Below, piece by piece: positions 1 to 10,001 of a stretch of DNA of 64,000 bases. Origin of the DNA: Tieghemiomyces parasiticus (lineage: Eukaryota; Kickxellomycota; Dimargaritomycetes; Dimargaritales; Dimargaritaceae). Position numbers and translations under genes: made by a program. The stretch's first letter is position 1. Each line of letters opens with the position of its first letter. The notes under the pieces were generated by a model that searched no databases, had not been told where the DNA came from, and was given only the letters and a program-made list of their open reading frames with translations. The DNA lies in assembly GCA_027575765.1 (NCBI GenBank), contig JANBPT010000047.1, positions 29,603-93,602 on the forward strand. Reading direction: 5' to 3'.

Positions 1-475
1 CCTCTGGTGCCAATTGGGCCTACAGGTCACTCCAGACAACCTGGCCAGTGAGTTTCACCGGTGCTTTAATAAGCACATGGACCTGGTAGATGCAATGGCC
101 CTGGAGTCCCACACCCACAATGGGCGGTGCAAGGAACTTGCCCAGAGGGTCAAGGATACCAAACTTGAGTTGGCCATGATTGAGAGTTACCAGAACCTCA
201 TCCAGTACAACCAGGCCACCAACTGTACACTCCAAGGGTACCTGATATGCCCCCAGGCCTTCCATCAGTTTGGTGGCATATCCTATGCCTACATCCCTTG
301 CCCATCCAAGCAAGTCTGTCACTCCTGGGAAAGACTACAGCACTTCTACCAGGGTGCCATGCACAAGGCCCTTGATGAGCTGGCCAGACAACAGGGCCAA
401 GTCCACCTAAGTGATCCAATTGCACATGCCCTGCACTTCCTGGCAACAGCTGGGGTGTGGATTTGTGTATATATT
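1..475 (+). CDS. Unrecognised ORF, 5' part outside the window
   Basis: An open frame (frame of base 2) runs in from the left edge and stops at 503-505; the last ~10 residues (VYIILLFFNVCI-like) look like AT-rich non-coding sequence, so the true end or a splice site is probably near 450-475. The readable part is polar and helix-prone, with Cys and His scattered through it. I recognise no domain. Base composition is less GC-rich than the core genes of the window, as expected for a repeat-derived or fast-evolving gene. It could be a transposon-borne ORF, but nothing visible proves that. Confidence 0.35.
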
Positions 476-505
476 ATATTATTATTTTTTAACGTATGTA
501 TATGA

Positions 506-1817
506 TAATAACTTTGCATGATGATTGATTTAATTAGTACATTTAGGATCTCATTCCATTTGTCTAAAACTAAAGATGTTTATAGTAAGTGTTGTTGAGA
601 GGATTATTTGATTGTATGCATAATTCAATATAATTGTAGCTGTTGGTACTGATCCTTATCCAAAGGTATGATGGCACCTTATATATGGCGAAATGGAAAA
701 GGTCAGTATAGGCCCTTACCAATTAGTTATACGACTATAGGTTATGGGAATGATCAGTATACATGGTAGTGGAGAGGGGATCATTGTGGGTCATACAACA
801 TGAAGAGTAGTGAAAGACCATTTTAGTGGATGGGAGTAAATGCATAGGAGTAGTGATTGGTTCCAGTGGCAGGATAATTATTCACAAGTATCCAAGCTGA
901 AGTAATTGATATGATAAACAAGACACACGTTAATAAACCACTACAAGGAATGAGTAGTAGTCTGTTGGCAGGTGATTGAATGACGTGTGGTAGGTGTGAT
1001 TGTAATCCAAGAATACCAGTAGTAAAGGTGTTTTAGCTTATCTTTATTGGTTCTGACTTAGTGCCTTATGTAAGACAGAGACCTATGACTTGGCCTTGTT
1101 GGTATAGTGCTAGTTTAGAGAATAATGGAATCTTAGGGTGGCGTAAGGAACCATGGCAAGTATCGTTCGAAAAGGAGAGGTGGTCTAGATGGCTGTGGTA
1201 AGACGTGGAGGTGGTGAAGTTGGCCATTGTTTTCACCAGGCGCAAGGGTGGCTGATTAGAGGTGTGGTGAGGCCGTTGAGTGGCCACCTCTTAGTGCATG
1301 GTGATGCGAGGTCGTTCTGGGCGACCGCATATAAGAACGTCAGCTGTAATTGCAGACCGGAACACCTATATAACAACTTTTTACCGTCCGCCTCAATAAA
1401 TGAAGAGTTACTATATAACACTATGGGGTGGAGAATACGATATCAGCAAAAATGTACTACACCACACAACCACTAATATTCAAATATTTGACCGGAGATA
1501 ATGCGTCTGATTGGAAATATACGGATGTTAGCAGGCGTGAAAGTGCATCCAAAGAATTCAGAAAATAGGTAACGATGAGGAACAGATGCCAAAGTGTATC
1601 ACACTGCAAGAGATAAAAACGACCAAATTCTCACCAATAGCGGCCGCGTTAAAGCGAAGAGTGTCGAAACAAGAATGTAACCTAACCCTGATAAACAAGG
1701 TGTCAGAATGAAGCAGGCCTAAAGGGTAGAGGTGTGGACCGTTTACAAGTAGTCATCCAACTGCCGAGGGCAGCGCAGAGATATGTACAGACCTTCACCG
1801 TGGTAGGGTATGCTCGC
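506..1817. other. AT-rich intergenic stretch, no gene seen
   Basis: About 1.3 kb of AT-rich sequence with only short, unconvincing ORFs on both strands. It contains the 3' flank of the first cornichon gene (minus strand). No RNA gene or repeat was recognised. Confidence 0.5.
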
Positions 1818-2384
1818 CTAGGCCTCGATAAGCGACGAGATCATGCTGGGCGAAAAACGTAAGGTAGAGGGGAGGACGGTGTAGAAATGGCGACGAATAG
1901 ATTCAGGTGGTTAGCTAGGTATGTTCTGGGCATATGAACCTGGGGAGGGGGAGTTACTACCATTACGGCTTGACTTTTACCAATCACACAATGCGTGCGG
2001 TATTGAAAATACTTACCAGTAGAGATAGAAAAAGAACGAGAAGAAGAAGAAACCGACCTTGATGAAGCCTTCCCGCTTGTACTCGGACAGGTGGCGGAAC
2101 ACAACGGTGGGGTCATAGAGGTGCCGCTTCTGGGAGATTTTGTAACCATTCCAGGCCAACAAGGGTACGTTGACCAGGAAGCAGGCCCACTCACCCGTGA
2201 GCAAAAATAACAGGGTGAGGGTACCGTGGGCCATCACCTCAGGGACCACCCAGGCGTTCAGCGACTGACATAATTCGATGGGATTCATATAATCGGCCTC
2301 CATGTCCACAAAGTTGATGACTTGCCAAATCGATAGGCACATGAAGCCTCCGCAGAGGAGGAGGGACATTAGGTACAGGAACAT
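1818..2384 (-). CDS. Cornichon / Erv14-family ER cargo receptor (A)
   Basis: Cornichon proteins are small polytopic adaptors that load transmembrane cargo into COPII vesicles at ER exit sites. Two exons: 2384-2017 and 1845-1818, joined across a 171-nt intron (GTAAGT donor, CAG acceptor). The product is 131 aa, close to the usual ~138. Visible family marks: three hydrophobic segments, EADYMNPIELC after the first, WVVPEVMAHG leading to the second, FRHLSEYKREGFIKVGF before the third. The short last exon supplies the typical ending YCMISSLIEA; without it the frame stops early at FYLYW. I chose the ATG at 2384 because it starts the first membrane segment and has a GCC-ATG context; the frame is open further upstream (to 2480), but that extension is low-complexity and is preceded by a possible splice acceptor. 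It faces a second cornichon gene. Confidence 0.9.
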
Positions 2385-3618
2385 GGCGAACTGAGGTGAG
2401 TGGATGCGGCGGAGGGAATTGCGGGTTGGGAGGGCTGTTGGGGACGAAGGTGAATGAGAATGACCGAAACTAGAAGGCAAATATATTTGGAAAGGTCAAG
2501 ACCGAAGGTTTAACTGAAGGGAACGGGAATCTCGGTGTTGTGTCGATTAAGAAGCCTATAGGCGTGGGTGCCAAGGTGCGAGGAGGCGATCAGTAAATGG
2601 TGGGGAAGTGTGCGTACAACAGCGATTAGGACTACTGTGCTGCCCGGCTAGCCAGTCGCTTAATGCCAGAGGGGGGAGTATGGATGGCAGTAGGTTTGGA
2701 GGAGACCAGTGGCGAGACCTGCGTGTGAACGTTTTAGGTGTACCAATGTAGGAAGATTTAAAGGTGGGCACTGTCAAGGGCCAGATTGTCGCGTTTTCGC
2801 CTTGGCCCATCTGAGGGATTTCTTTTGGCTAGTAGACAGCGTAAAGCGGGGTTGTATCGACGCCACGGGCCTCTGGTTCACTTTTTAACGGTTGAAGCAG
2901 CAAACTTGTAGACATAGACTGGTATCGAAAGGCCACCGGGTAGACCCAAGTCTGGGTAGGTGCAGCGGAGACCCGTCTGCCTCCACCCTCCATTTTTTTT
3001 TTCCTTCGGATCGCACCCCTTGACCGTCAAGGCACGGGTCCATCAACCCCAACTCTCTGACGTACTGCCAGGGCATCGAAGAATGCATCCCCAAGCGTCT
3101 CTCTTTGGGTGCACAGTCGGCATAGCCTGAACAATGACATCTGCACTACCCACTCCTAGAGTCCAGGGGTCATACCCCCTCCTTTACTTAGCCTTCATTA
3201 CGTGCTGAGTGGGACCCCACTTGCCCCAGGTGGCCAGTCTGGCTGCGACGTAACCGCCCAGAGTGAGAAGCCTGGCGACTACGGCTAGCAGAGCCATGGG
3301 AACCAGTTGTGGTCTGACATGTGACGTAGGTCCCTGCCGAAGTTTTAAGGTACCCCGATGATGACGATGATATCGTTCGCCTGTGGATTTTGTGAAAAGA
3401 CGGTGCGGACCTCAAACTAAACGCTCTTAACTTTGGTGCCCCCAGCTCTGCCAATTCCTTTAGCTCTCTCCTTCTCCCACCATCATTTACTTCCTATCCG
3501 TTGCAACGTTCAGAGGGTCACCCGTCGTAGTCTGCATTACCCGTCTTCAACTGTTCTCCATTTGACCTACGCCTTTCTCCTCAATTCCTGTCCGACCTGT
3601 CAGCCTTATTTGCCCGTC
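2385..3618. promoter_or_regulatory. Shared 5' region between two divergent cornichon genes
   Basis: 1.23 kb separate the start codons of the two head-to-head cornichon genes, so this interval must hold both promoters and leaders. The frame upstream of 2384 stays open to about 2480 and may be leader or a 5' UTR intron. A pyrimidine-rich tract precedes the ATG at 3619. No other gene is convincing. Confidence 0.45.
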
Positions 3619-4187
3619 ATGACGTGGGAAGCGATTGCCTATATGCTCGGCCTCATCGTGGCTGGATTGCTTATGTTCGCCTCCGTGTGGTTTCTTGTAC
3701 AACTGAACGACCTCGAGAGCGATTACATCAACCCCATCGACTTGTGCAACAGCCTGAACCAGTGGGTCGTCCCCGAGGTGTTTCTCCACTCGGGCCTATT
3801 CGCCATGTTCGCCTTTAACTCGCTCTGGGTCCCAGCGCTGATCAACTTGCCCATGCTCGTTTGGAACATCAACAAGTAAGTCCTCGCCCTTCTCGCATGC
3901 TTACCGCCGCCCCTCTGGAAGGTACCTATTTGAGTAGTACTCCGACGGTTATACAAGAACTCGGTGCTAATCACCCGACCGCCTTCTACCCTACCTTCGC
4001 GCTTCTCTCCCTCGGTATCAGGATGGCGAATGGCACCCAAAATTACGAAGCTACCCAGATCTTTCGCAACCTGCCAACGTACAAGAAGGAGGGCCTCATC
4101 AAGATTGGGTTCTACCTGCTCTCCTTCTTCTTTTACCTATTTGGCATGGTCATGGGCCTGATCAACGAGAATGTCACAGCTGTGTAG
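3619..4187 (+). CDS. Cornichon / Erv14-family ER cargo receptor (B)
   Basis: Second, clearly different cornichon paralogue. Exons 3619-3875 and 4022-4187 with a 146-nt GTAAGT...CAG intron give 140 aa. Three membrane segments; family motifs LESDYINPIDLCNSLNQWVV and WVVPEVFLHSG in exon 1, ATQIFRNLPTYKKEGLIKIGF and FFFYLFGMVMGLI in exon 2. The splice joins WNINK to MANGTQNYEATQ, exactly where the family continues. The start at 3619 (MTWEAIAYMLG) begins the first hydrophobic segment; the frame is open upstream but that part is pyrimidine-rich leader. Its intron lies at a different place from that of copy A, so this is not a recent simple duplication. Yeast also has two such proteins (Erv14, Erv15). 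Confidence 0.92.
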
Positions 4188-4668
4188 GCCGCCAGACTTG
4201 ACACCTGATATCAAGTCAGTGTACAGCATGCCTTTTCTAGACGTCCCTGGCAATAGCTAAATTCTTCTCTTATGCGGCACTTCATTTACCTGTGTATATC
4301 TAAACTTGAGTGATACCCCTCATATCATCGGCCCTTCCTTATTAAATATTCTAGCACTACGTATAATCTCCCCTTGATCGGTCGTTAAAGGTACCTGATG
4401 GCCACTATGCGTACCAAAGCAATAGCGTGTATAACCCGGATTGGTAAACAAGTCAAGAAAGACCCATCACTTTTACCAAAAAAAAGTGGATCAAGACTGC
4501 CTAGATATAAATTATCCCACCCACTCGGATTCTCTAGGAATCACGCATGACTAGCTTCCCTGACAGTAACGATTCGCTCGAATTCTTAATATCCTCATTG
4601 TCACTTGACGCATTTCATTCCCTACCTATTTGGCGAAGTAGACCACCACCGTCAATTGCTCGAATAAT
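4188..4668. other. Intergenic, no gene seen
   Basis: AT-rich 3' flank of cornichon B and 5' flank of the first SANT-family gene. Only short ORFs. Confidence 0.5.
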
Positions 4669-5939
4669 ATGCTCGGACAACGTCTCCGAACCCTGGGTCG
4701 TGTGATCCATCCGACGGCTGCATTCCAGAACGCATGCCAGGTCGCCCTCCGCCAAGGCCTTAGCATTTCCCGCCTTGCGCAGGCCAACCCAGTACGCCAG
4801 CTCAACCAAACCCGGATGCCGAATAAGGCTGTCCAGGCTACAGCCGATTTGCAAGGTGAGCCTATATTTTTTTTCCTCCAATTTCTCTTTACTAGCTGGA
4901 TTGACTCATACCATCCACAGCAACCTTATTGACCGTCGGTATTTTATATTTTTGTCTCATCCACCACTCCTCTTTAGATACTTCTCCTGGGCCAGTAATA
5001 GAGACCGCCGGTCATACAGAGCCCGAAGCTAAGAACCCACGCTACAAATGGACGTCTGAGCAGGACGAGCGGCTACTACAACTCGTTGAGGAGCGCGGCA
5101 CCGATTGGGATGCCCTAGCGAACGAATTTCCCGACCTCCTCGGCCCGGCCCTCCGTGGCCGGCATCGATATCTAACGACACGGGCCAAGGCCTGGGAGTC
5201 CGTCGAGCTCGCCCGCCTGAAGGAGGCCCTGGCCAAATTCGGGCCCAGAAAGCGTTGGGTTAAGATAGCTGATGCGGTCGAGACCCGGACCCCACAACAA
5301 TGCTACACGCGGTGGTACAGCGTCCCACTGGAGGGCGAGAAGGCGGGACAGTGGCCCATAGAGCAGGACATGGCTCTCCTTCTCATTATCTACGATGGGG
5401 CGCCGGGTCTGCTGCAACACACCACGGAGTTCCAGGATCTCTGTCGTCAGTACCGCAACTTTACCCCGGAGCCCTACTGCGAACCCTGGCCTCGCACAAC
5501 CTCAGAATCCACCGACGCCGAGCCAACTACGGGCCCGGTAGCTGTGACCAACCCTTCTGTCGATCCTGAGCCAATGCTTTGGCACAAAGTGGCCCACCTC
5601 CTAGGTCGCAGGAAGCTGCGGTCCTACCACCCGCACTACGTCCGCCGTCGTTGGCGCCGGCTACAACGTGCTGCCGGGCAGATGGCGCGGTTACCCAAAC
5701 GCACTGTCGACCGTCTATTCGACTTGAGCCGGCAAAAGAAACGGCTGGACGTCAAGACGGCCAAGGAGATGGGTACCAGCGTGACTGCCAGCGAAATTCC
5801 CAGTCTCCTCCGGGTCCTCGCTCTCACTCGCTACATGGAACATATTATCCAGGCGGCGGCGGCGGGTAAGTACAAGAAGCGTGGGTCCAAAAAAGCTAGA
5901 GCGGTTAAGGCAAAAGCACCCAAGCCAGAGCTCGAGTAA
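4669..5939 (+). CDS. Multi-SANT/Myb protein with mitochondrial-type presequence (M1)
   Basis: Exons 4669-4855 and 4978-5939, intron phase 1 (GTGAGC...TTTAG), 382 aa. Exon 1 encodes 62 residues starting MLGQRLRTLGRVIHPT, with several Arg/Lys, no acidic residue until about position 60 and Ser/Ala/Gln in between: a classic matrix presequence. Exon 2 holds SANT-like repeats: ~87-128 (KWTSEQDERLLQLVEERGTD, core W...W, ending GRHRYL), ~134-176 (AWESVELARLKEAL, ending QQCYTRWYS), a divergent repeat from ~188 (WPIEQDMALLL, GAPGLL) and a last one ~262-295 (LWHKVAHLL, YHPHYVRRRWRRL). A helical tail with TAKEMG and a Lys/Arg-rich end follows. Compared with M2 it lacks the first repeat. SANT/Myb helices bind DNA or chromatin proteins; that this family acts in mitochondria is inferred from the presequence. 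Confidence 0.8.
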
Positions 5940-6615
5940 TCGTGCATACTATGCCAATGTTCTTTGCCTCATAAAAAAATTCATGAACACAGTGTATTCC
6001 CATCAAATAGAAGGGGCATCATGTTAGAAATCCTATGTAGTATTAGGAAGGTACAACGATCTATGCGCCAGGACCCATAGTTGGGGAAGTATCATTTGAC
6101 TCAACTTCTTGCTTACAGTTGACTGGATCGTACCTGTGCAGCCAGCGTGCACTCGATGAAATCTTAAAGGGCAGCTGATAGCACCCTGCGTTTCCTCTGA
6201 GGTTAGCTATTCAACTGACCAATCATCTTGTGTGCAGTGTATCCAGCAGGTATACGCTGGATAATAATGGTAGTAATACTGACGACCCCCACGCTACAAC
6301 TCAAGTGTCACATCAGCCCTTTACCATTGATAGCAAGTCATGACACATACCAGAGTTTCCGACGCAGTATAGGACCTCTTAACCTACCAAGCTTTTGCAG
6401 TGTCGGGATCCAAATGCCAACACCCCACAGAGCCCTGCAAGCCACCACAACGCCACACAGGAACCAATACCGCCGCACCAAGGCCTACAATTGGCCAGGG
6501 TAACGCACCCGGTGCCCTCGTAACTAACTATCTGAGACCCCAGCAAAGACCAATCGCCACACACTTCTAGGGTATATAAACCCATCAATCTAGTCACTAA
6601 TATTCAATATCTATA
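5940..6615. other. Intergenic, no gene seen
   Basis: 3' flank of M1 followed by AT-rich sequence. Several short ORFs, none with recognisable features. Confidence 0.45.
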
Positions 6616-7726
6616 CTATCTTTGTCTTGCGTACGTTGCAATAAAACCACCCCTCGGGGTTTCGCCTACCACGAGGGCCGCTTGTAATAGTAGCTGCAAG
6701 CCAACCCGGTCATTATGCATGGCATAGACCACTTCCGGTGTGGCCGAGTCGGACCTATCCAATAACTGGCCTACCAACCTTTGAGCGAACCACCGGTCAT
6801 CCGAAGCCCACACTCCACGGCACTGATCCCGAACTCAATATACACTGTGCCTTGGCAGTGGATAGTCGCGGTGTAGATTCGGTAGTTCGCCATTAGAGTA
6901 ATTGTGAGGGGGGGGGGGAGCTGCAACGAATGTGGCCTCGTGGGCGTGATCCCTGGTTCAGTGAACATCGGACGAACCGGTTGCTCAGTCTAGGGTTCGG
7001 AAATACGAACTTCCACATAGCTACGTTGGACCACGGTATTGAGAAGTAGCGTGAGCCACCGGCCTCCTGCCCAATAGTTATAGAAGCTAACCGTTCGATT
7101 CGAAGTAGAAAACACGCCGGCTGCCACCCAGGTTTCCCGGACCTTGAGACGCCCCAACTTTGCACTGCAGGGAATGAACCTGACCACGTACGTAGGTTCG
7201 ACAACGGGGCGGAACCACGAACGACGGTCAGATGAGTATAGGGTCGGGTCATCCGGTAGTAGGTTGGAAGGATTGGGCATCGATCTTTGCTATTCAGTTG
7301 GAAATCTAAGGCATTGAACGACTAGGTATTGCTTCCGGAAGCCTGACGAGTCGCTCTGAGGACGATTTCCTCCAAGATTGGTTAGATCGTAGGCCCAAGT
7401 AGCAGTGGCTTACTCACACCCTTGTAACCTGACATTGGCATGTATATGCCTGTGTCACCGGAGCAGACGAGTTTCGTACGCCATTTGGCACTTCTTTCAC
7501 CTAACGTTGACTGGAAGCCATCGTGAGTGAGGACTTGCCAAGCTAAGAGCTCGGTACGGCGGTCACGGTGGTCCAGAGCCTTGTCGAAATTACCGGTAGA
7601 AAGGTGGGTCATGCAGACTGCCGAGGCTCGTAGTTGGAAAGTGGTGAGAGCTTTGGGAGTACGTGCTGACTTATGGAGAATGGTAAGAGCCATGTGCTTG
7701 ATCTTTCGGCTGCTGGACTGGGCCAT
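6616..7726 (-). CDS. Possible multi-exon gene of unknown function
   Basis: Weak call. On the minus strand an ORF from 7726 reads about 100 protein-like residues (starting MAQSSSRKIKHMALTILHKS) and ends at a plausible GTGAGT donor near 7415. Downstream, a second open stretch ~7250-6990 contains RRSWFRPVVEPTYVVRF and VRETWVAAGVFSTSN, and a third ~6810-6616 contains DDRWFAQRLVGQLL and VGLQLLLQAALVVGE. They may be exons of one gene, but I could not fix the acceptors or the frames between them. I recognise no family. It may equally be a decayed gene or chance ORFs. Confidence 0.25.
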
Positions 7727-10001
7727 AGCGGGTGCGGCGGAATGACAGATGTGATTGGCTGGCCTCTTGGAGCCATCGCCTCTGCCAACTTACATGTGAG
7801 AGAGGAGGTGAGGCATAGGCTGTGGCCCCGTTTGGCTCACGCTGTGCCAAGGTGGATGGTCTGCAGGGCAAACAAAATATTTTTGTAATGGGTTGATATT
7901 CATAACGGACATACCCAAGATCTATTCTATCGAGCGAAATGAGGCGTAGGGAATATTTCCAAACGGCTACCAAAGTCATAGAGGAGAAGACGATTGTACT
8001 GACATTCAACGGTTTATACAACTTATTTGAAATGGGAGGGCGAACTGTGAGTCCGCTGCCGCTTCCCTCTCTTTTGGCCCATACCGCACAAAGGGAACAC
8101 ACACCAATGCTTGCGGGTGTTAATTCGTCGAAGGCACACCATCGCCTGTTCCTCCCAACGTTACAAGATATCTTAAAAGGCCCATAAATAGTCAAGCCCC
8201 CGCCGAGCTACTAATAAAACCAATCCAACTTATTTTTACATACTTAATCTTGCTTATATAGAATAATCGGAACAGTGTCTGGCATGTTTGTTCGTCAATA
8301 GCTTGGGAAAATGCACCGCCCTCCTAACCATCATTAGGCGAGGGTTACTGGCCACGTGAGGATTTTCTGTGAACCAAGTACTTCACTAGCCCCTGGCTGA
8401 AAAAATCGGTTGCGAGTCTAAAATGTGTCACAATTCTGGGCAGTAGTTCCTCACCACACGCTTTATGCTCGCTTTCATAGTTTGTGTTTCTATAGCTACT
8501 TGGTCGAGCTTCTAGGCCATAGTTACTGCACTGGATCCCTTCCCCATATGAATTCTTGCGAGCTGGCCGTGCCCATAGTTTGAATTTACCAAACTTGGTG
8601 GGTTACAATTTGTTAGTCAATATCAGCAGCCACTGTGCTTTTAGTAGATATAGTACTAGGGAGGCGTCACCTATTCATCCCACATAGCAACGTATGGTAA
8701 CCCAACCTATTCGTGGTAATAGTGATGGTTAAGGATTGTAGGATCTTGAAGATGTAGTCTTTTTCGTAATTCAGCATTAGGCCAAGACAGCGCTTAGCTT
8801 GAGTGCAAATAGGCGTCCGCTGAACAACGTTGGGTGATATTACATCATAACATTTAGGATAGGATATAAGGACAATATGGCAAGAGAAACATGATAATAT
8901 TTTTTTGTCTAGAAATCTCCAATTGATGATCACTAAAGGATATGGTCCTGATGGCTGGCAGCTAATGTGGTATTAACAGAAAATTCGTGAATGATTGTAA
9001 TAACAAAGCGGCACGATAAATTGCCCTAACCTGGCCGATGAAATACGCCAGCTTTTTATCACGAGAACCAAGGGTACAGTTGGCTGGGAAAACGATCTGG
9101 GAGGATATCTCCAAACGGTGATTATATTTCTCGTGCTTCAAAGGATGGTAACAAGCTAATGAAAGCGCCACTGTGATGCCCGTAAATAGAGTTTGGCACC
9201 AACTGGTCGAGTAGACAGGCGGGTAGGGTGTATTGGAGAGTTGGGGAGTGCTACGCACCGTCGATCAAATACAAGGAGTAGGTGAAAAATCGGAGCAGGG
9301 ACATGAAGGAGGGCCGGGCACCGGATTGATATAGTTTCTGGGTGGTTTTGTCATGATTCCTGGTAGTTAGTGTGCGGCCTCCGGCGGCTGCACATACGTT
9401 CTTGCAGCCTGGGAGGCCAGAAGCTTGGACGTTTCTGCGGTTCTAGGTGCCCGCTTTGTAAGTACTTCATGGAACTGTAGTGGCTAGCAATAGCCATTGG
9501 GTTGCAGCTATTTGGGCATCACAGTCCTTGAGGAAGGTATAGGAACTTAGTATATCATGGGTTGTATAGAAGCTATGAAACGCAAGTATTATATGGTTGG
9601 TATTTAGAATAAATAATTATTTCGCATCAATAGGCCCGAGACAAATGAGCTTCGGGCGGTCGAAAGAATCATAAAGTACTGGCAGAGGGGCTTGAAGTAG
9701 CCATTTGGACCGCCTGGATCACGGCCGCGTTTGCTGCACCATGATAGTTTTGGCTAATAATTCCCAGTGGACTCTGTGCGTGAGGTAAACCACGTGATAA
9801 TATGTGAACTCCCTAGGCGAGACACTCCCTTTCCCAGTTGCGCCCATAAATGAGCTTCATTCAATCACACTTGGCTCCATCCTCATGGCAGCCGCATCGC
9901 GACCGCTACTTTGGCCACCATCACCGAGAAGCTGCCTGTCGTTTGGCCGCCTCTATTAAGCGTCCTACAATCTCCGGAATCAATCTCAATAGGCTGGTAG
10001 T
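7727..10001. other. Long gene-poor, AT-rich stretch
   Basis: About 2.3 kb with no convincing coding sequence on either strand; the longest ORFs (minus strand around 7671-8195 and 8962-9258) show no protein-like pattern or splice support that I trust. The right end is the promoter region of the tRNA deaminase gene. Confidence 0.45.

Noticed and set aside
7671..8195. 174-codon minus-strand ORF
   Set aside because: Composition looks random, no motif, overlaps the start of the better (still weak) candidate at 6616-7726.
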